Source of the DNA: a virus
Length of the DNA stretch: 29,727 nucleotides
Direction: 5' to 3' (one strand)
Virus record (IMG/VR): IMGVR_UViG_3300009164_000248
Span: 1 to 29,727 of that record
Shown: in pieces, positions 29,256 through 29,727 of the stretch
Layout: every line of letters starts with the position of its first letter
How positions within the stretch are numbered: the stretch's first letter is position 1
Translations under genes and position numbers: made by a program
Notes under the pieces: generated by a model
The model's database searches: none
Told to the model about the DNA's origin: nothing
Seen by the model: the letters and a program-made list of their open reading frames with translations, nothing else

Positions 29256-29727
29256 TTGATAATGTCGATTTAAAATTTGGTGAAGCATACCGAGATAATC
29301 CATTACTTAAAAAGGCCGGTGTTAAGGTAGAGTATACACAGGAACAAGTTGATGAATATATAAAATGTGCTAAAGACCCTGTTTATTTTTCAAAAAATTA
29401 TATCAAGATTGTTAACGTTGATGAAGGTCTAATCAACTTTAAGATGTGGCCATTCCAAGAAAAGATGTTAAAACTTTTCAAAGACAACCGGTTCGTTATC
29501 ACTAAATGTCCTCGACAGGTTGGTAAAACTACAACCACGGTAGCGTATATGTTATGGGCAACCATATTTACCGACCAACAAAACTGTGCAGTTCTAACAA
29601 ACAAGGGTGCATTGACCCGTGATATTATGTCCAAATACCAACTTGCATATGAAAACTTACCAATGAGGTTAAAACAAGGTATCGTTAAATGGAACAAAGG
29701 TAACGTAGAACTTGAAAATGGTTCCAA
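29252..29727 (+). CDS. gp17: Terminase large subunit gp17, 3' end cut by window
   Basis: 158 residues are visible from the ATG at 29252; the rest lies beyond the window. T4 gp17 has 610 residues, with an N-terminal ATPase and a C-terminal nuclease. A Q-motif-like MWPFQEKML places Gln at ~69. The phosphate-binding loop is CPRQVGKTT at 86-94, with Lys92 in the Walker A position; T4 has the related SRQLGKTT. The loop sits ~70 residues earlier than in T4, so the T4 N-terminal extension is largely missing, as in other marine T4-like phages as far as I know. The segment CAVLTNKGALTRDIMSKYQL fits the strand and helix after Walker A. The motor packages DNA through the portal. Confidence 0.92.
   Translation, partial: MIDNVDLKFGEAYRDNPLLKKAGVKVEYTQEQVDEYIKCAKDPVYFSKNYIKIVNVDEGLINFKMWPFQEKMLKLFKDNRFVITKCPRQVGKTTTTVAYMLWATIFTDQQNCAVLTNKGALTRDIMSKYQLAYENLPMRLKQGIVKWNKGNVELENGS

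Overview
The window is a stretch of the late (virion) region of an AT-rich, T4-like contractile-tailed phage (Caudoviricetes). The right end carries the canonical T4 order: neck genes 13 and 14, tail-terminator gene 15, then terminase genes 16 and 17, with 17 cut by the window edge. Sequence style resembles the T4-like phages of marine and freshwater bacterioplankton such as cyanomyophages and pelagimyophages: low GC, Asn/Ala-rich shafts, Gly-rich adhesin-like domains, small unknown proteins of the type that starts 'MAHFAQIDENN'. The host cannot be named from this window. All supported genes are on the + strand, packed with 0-50 bp gaps or 1-4 bp overlaps. I see no tRNA, integrase, transposase, CRISPR array or gene-free stretch over 300 bp.

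Bases 1-24345 (over 80% of the window) are an array of virion-surface genes. In T4 the genes just before gene 13 encode baseplate/short-tail-fibre proteins and whiskers (10, 11, 12, wac). The basic unit recurs four times in fixed order: (i) a fibre with a heptad-repeat shaft and a hydrophobic C-terminal tip, (ii) a ~110-residue beta-rich protein, (iii) a ~300-residue Gly-rich protein. The triads start at 1 (cut), 3927, 6227 and 15903. Triad 1 is followed by an IPT/Ig/LamG protein and a 79-residue orphan. Triad 2 is followed by a small conserved protein and a cupin.

Triads 3 and 4 belong to larger blocks that match gene by gene: fibre, ~110-aa protein, Gly-rich protein, second fibre of another C-terminal class, ~100-aa protein, two ~400-aa virion proteins, and a giant beta-helix/Gly-rich mosaic (block 6227-15853 against block 15903-24345; the second adds a cupin before its giant). 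This looks like an ancient tandem duplication of an eight-gene adhesin block whose members have since diverged and swapped domains.

Late-promoter-like octamers (CATAAATA or AATAAATA) lie before the fibre genes at 3927, 8505 and 15903 and before gene 13, so the array appears to be split into separately started late transcription units. A working model is that the fibre is a trimeric stalk, the ~110-aa protein a connector or tip protein, and the Gly-rich protein the receptor-binding tip, by analogy with gp37/gp38 adhesins of some T-even phages. The LamG, Ig and beta-helix proteins would add carbohydrate-binding or carbohydrate-cleaving surfaces. That model is inference; the gene order, paralogy and domain composition are read from the sequence.

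Bases 24391-29727 are the neck/packaging operon: gp13, gp14, gp15, a 580-aa propeller-like structural protein inserted between 15 and 16, gp16 and the N-terminal 158 residues of gp17 with its ATP-binding motifs.
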